Shown: piece by piece, positions 61,965-64,000 of the stretch
Position numbering within the stretch: the stretch's first letter is position 1
Layout: each line of letters opens with the position of its first letter
Source: Meghimatium bilineatum
Taxonomy: Eukaryota; Mollusca; Gastropoda; Stylommatophora; Philomycidae
Assembly (NCBI GenBank): GCA_034231615.1
Contig: CM067317.1
Span: forward strand, 17,560,264-17,624,263
DNA length: 64,000 bases
Direction: 5' to 3'
Notes under the pieces: generated by a model
The model's input: only the letters and a program-made list of their open reading frames with translations
Told to the model about the DNA's origin: nothing
Database searches by the model: none
Translations under genes and position numbers: made by a program

Positions 61965-62480
61965 CTTCTTCTTCTTCTTTCCTTCCTCTTTTACCCTTTA
62001 CGCGTGTCGAGGGAGATACAATTTTCTTGTTCTCGCTTTTTTGGCAGCTTCAGATAATGTTATTTGGTGTTCGTGTAATGTCTCTTTGATGTTGTCGATC
62101 CAGCGTACTCTAGGTCTACCCTTGGCTCTTCTTTCTACTTCTCCTGTCTTCGTATATGCTTTATAAACTAATGAATCACACGGCATTCTTTCCAGATGAC
62201 CAAACCATTGTATCTGTTGGTTTTGTATGTATTGTAGAATTGATATGACACCCACTCTTCCTCTTATGACATCGTTTCCAATTCTGTGTCTTCTGGTCAC
62301 TCCTGTGGCTTTTCTCAGACATCTCATCTCTGTTGTAACCAGTTGTCTCTTATATTTTGATGCTAAGGACCATGTCTGACATTGGTAGCACAGGGTTGGA
62401 ATGAAGATACTTTGGATAAGACGGGTTACTAACAATACATATAAAACCCTTGGAATCATATATTGCAAACTTGCACGCGA
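61965..62480 (-). mobile_element. RT-D LINE 3' end (copy 2, best preserved)
   Basis: Minus-strand frame 62468-61998 (156 codons): RLIQSIFIPTLCYQCQTWSL (thumb-region box), EMRCLRKATGVTRRHRIGN, ISILQYIQNQQIQWFGHLER, RRAKGRPRVRWIDNIKETLH, ITLSEAAKKARTRKLYLPRH. It is uninterrupted and ends close to a (gaagaagaag) tail. The RT palm and endonuclease are absent, so it is a 5'-truncated insertion. It is nearly identical in sequence to copy 1 at 48055-48520. Confidence 0.85.
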
Positions 62481-62884
62481 GTGCTCAGTATAGTGTCATC
62501 TAATGCTCCTATAAAATTAGTTCACTACCCACACCTCATGTATAAATCATGACACAAAATGGCCGACCACTTGTATGCAGGAATGCACGCTAAATTACCC
62601 ACGAGATTTTCAATATTACCTGTACTTGTAATAAGATTCCTGTCTCTATTTCCAGACACTAGAAAGCCAGATCTAGAATGAGTTGATGGGCGAAGAGCTT
62701 TCCATTCTTGGATACTTCGTTCTGTCTGATTGAAGAGGATTTATTCGCGCATGCGCACTGTCATGTCATGAAAATTGTTTCCGTATGTATTAACTAAATG
62801 GTATCTATGACTACTGACATGGATCTGTGTATCATGTATGACTAAATACTGACATGAGCAGTGTATCATGTATAAAGAGTTAGC
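62481..62884. other. Unassigned spacer
   Basis: Two tacgac-type atcatgtat repeats near 62825-62875. Nothing else. Confidence 0.35.
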
Positions 62885-63130
62885 CCATTGCATTTATTAA
62901 TGGTGTGAGATGTTAGCGATCTCACATTTCAGTGGCTCTTTTATATGAGGGCGGTAGCCATCGCCTCTCCCTCGCAGTCTTTACTTCCCAGATTAATCCG
63001 GTACCCAATTAAGGCGGAGTCGAGCTGGGAGCCATTGCGATCTGAAAAACATTTCCGTCTCAACTAGATAATGATCCAATGACCACTGATATCCGAACCC
63101 AGTGCGCCAACAACTGCGCTACGCGACTCC
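62885..63130 (-). repeat. SINE-2 full-length-looking copy (tRNA-derived)
   Basis: Minus strand from 63130: gggagtcgcgtagcgcagtt (A-box tagcgcagttgttgg), then cactgggttcggatat (B-box), a middle with gctcccagctcgactccgcc and taattgggtaccgg, and the 3' part seen in the other two copies (actgcgagggagaggcgatg, gctaccgccc, gtgagatcgctaacatctcac, attaataaatg). The head could fold as a tRNA relative. The ggtaccc...gctggg block is common in aquatic-invertebrate SINEs. Confidence 0.75.
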
Positions 63131-64000
63131 CATTCACTGAGTACAAAGCTGTGTATATGATTCGTCACATTTGAAAGACACATTCACTTTAAAGATGCGG
63201 TCAGACTCGTAGAAAAGGAAAATTTCACCCCCCCCAACTCTAAAAAATAGTGACATTAATTTTAGCTCTAGTAACATGGCTAAGAGGATGGTAAAAAGCT
63301 CAACAAACTCCTTCCACCGCGATTTTCAAAATAGGTTCATCAAATTTTACATCAAAAGAGACGAACTGACAACCGCTAACACATGTATACCCACTTTATT
63401 TTAGGTCACACCTCTGCCCTTTAAGAGATGATATCTACGGCCTTGGTTGCATTCGAAAAGCTTATTTACATAAAGTGAAATACAATTTCTAAGAGCACGC
63501 ATGCACTTAAAGAAAATAACATATTCGGGAATATAACGAAATGAATGATTTAAAACACGGAAATGAGCGACCGGTGAACAGAATACGCAGCAAGTCTTTA
63601 GTACGGTATATTCTATATGGCGTGGTCACGTGTCCAATTTACAATCGCCGATAACAGCAACACTATGATGGACGGATAATTTGTGCCAAATCAGAAAGTG
63701 AAGAGTTCCGGATCCGGTCTGGTCGTTCTAGCTGCGCAATCAGGCATTCTTCTGTCTGAACTGTTCGTGGTACAACTAGGTGGAATAATTAAATTTATGG
63801 TTCTTGCAGACAGAAAAGAATGTAATGTAAAAAGGAAGGAACATATATAATGTAAAGATGGGATTGAATGAAGGACAACCTACGGGCATACTGTGCCTAG
63901 AAATTTCCAATGGATTAAGTGAGCTTCTCTCTAGGATTATGGTCTTGTGGGACAGTTTTCAAACATTACCAGAGAAGACTATACACCTTGTGGTCACCGG
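63131..64000. other. Unassigned spacer to window end
   Basis: No gene or element recognised. A C-run lies at about 63228-63235. Confidence 0.4.

Overview
This 64 kb window is AT-rich, intron/intergenic-like DNA from a metazoan. The ground is the repeat content: decayed non-LTR retrotransposons of several animal families, tRNA-derived SINEs, hAT-like MITEs, and very many microsatellite and minisatellite arrays. One retrotransposon group (RT plus RNase H, with a terminal cysteine-rich tail) looks like the Nimb/I-type elements I associate with molluscs. I therefore favour an aquatic protostome, plausibly a mollusc, but the species cannot be fixed by eye. I recognise no host protein-coding gene, no tRNA or rRNA gene, and no prokaryotic feature. 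Most long open frames are reading-through of tandem repeats (periods of 36, 51, 54 bp, or 3-frame-open 28 bp units) or are antisense to dead retrotransposons.

Layout. 0-9.5 kb: retrotransposon tails (RT-B), SINE heads, a solo hAT-type terminal repeat, three different MITEs, and a 29-bp minisatellite present both inside a MITE and 2 kb downstream. 9.5-26.2 kb: a dense run of minisatellites (periods 39, 50, 16, 54, 28, 34, 60, 36, 49 and 14 bp) ending in about 765 bp of apparently perfect ACAG repeat. 26.2-31.1 kb: endonuclease fragments of family RT-A lying in opposite orientations, the longest RT-B copy, and a SINE. 32.7-39.2 kb: further arrays (38, 44, 57, 20 and 37 bp); two of them contain or abut transposon insertions. 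39.9-41.3 kb: RT-F. 43-47.4 kb: SINEs, a long AT run, and RT-C (RT thumb, RNase H and tail). 48-51.7 kb: RT-D and the best preserved RT-A body. 51.8-58.6 kb: arrays of 35, 51, 51, 31, 28 and 14 bp, with an RT-D fragment inside the 28-bp array. 60-64 kb: RT-C and RT-D 3' ends and a full-looking SINE with a tRNA-like head.

Tandem arrays occupy roughly 11 kb by my hand-set boundaries (about a sixth of the window). The recurring theme is interplay between transposons and tandem repeats. Retroelement 3' ends run straight into simple repeats, retroelements and a SINE-like element split existing arrays, and a MITE carries a minisatellite that is expanded elsewhere. Family labels used below (RT-A to RT-H, SINE-1 to 3, MITE-1 to 4) are mine, for cross-reference only. 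All boundaries and periods were counted by eye; protein resemblances are from memory of the families, not from a search.
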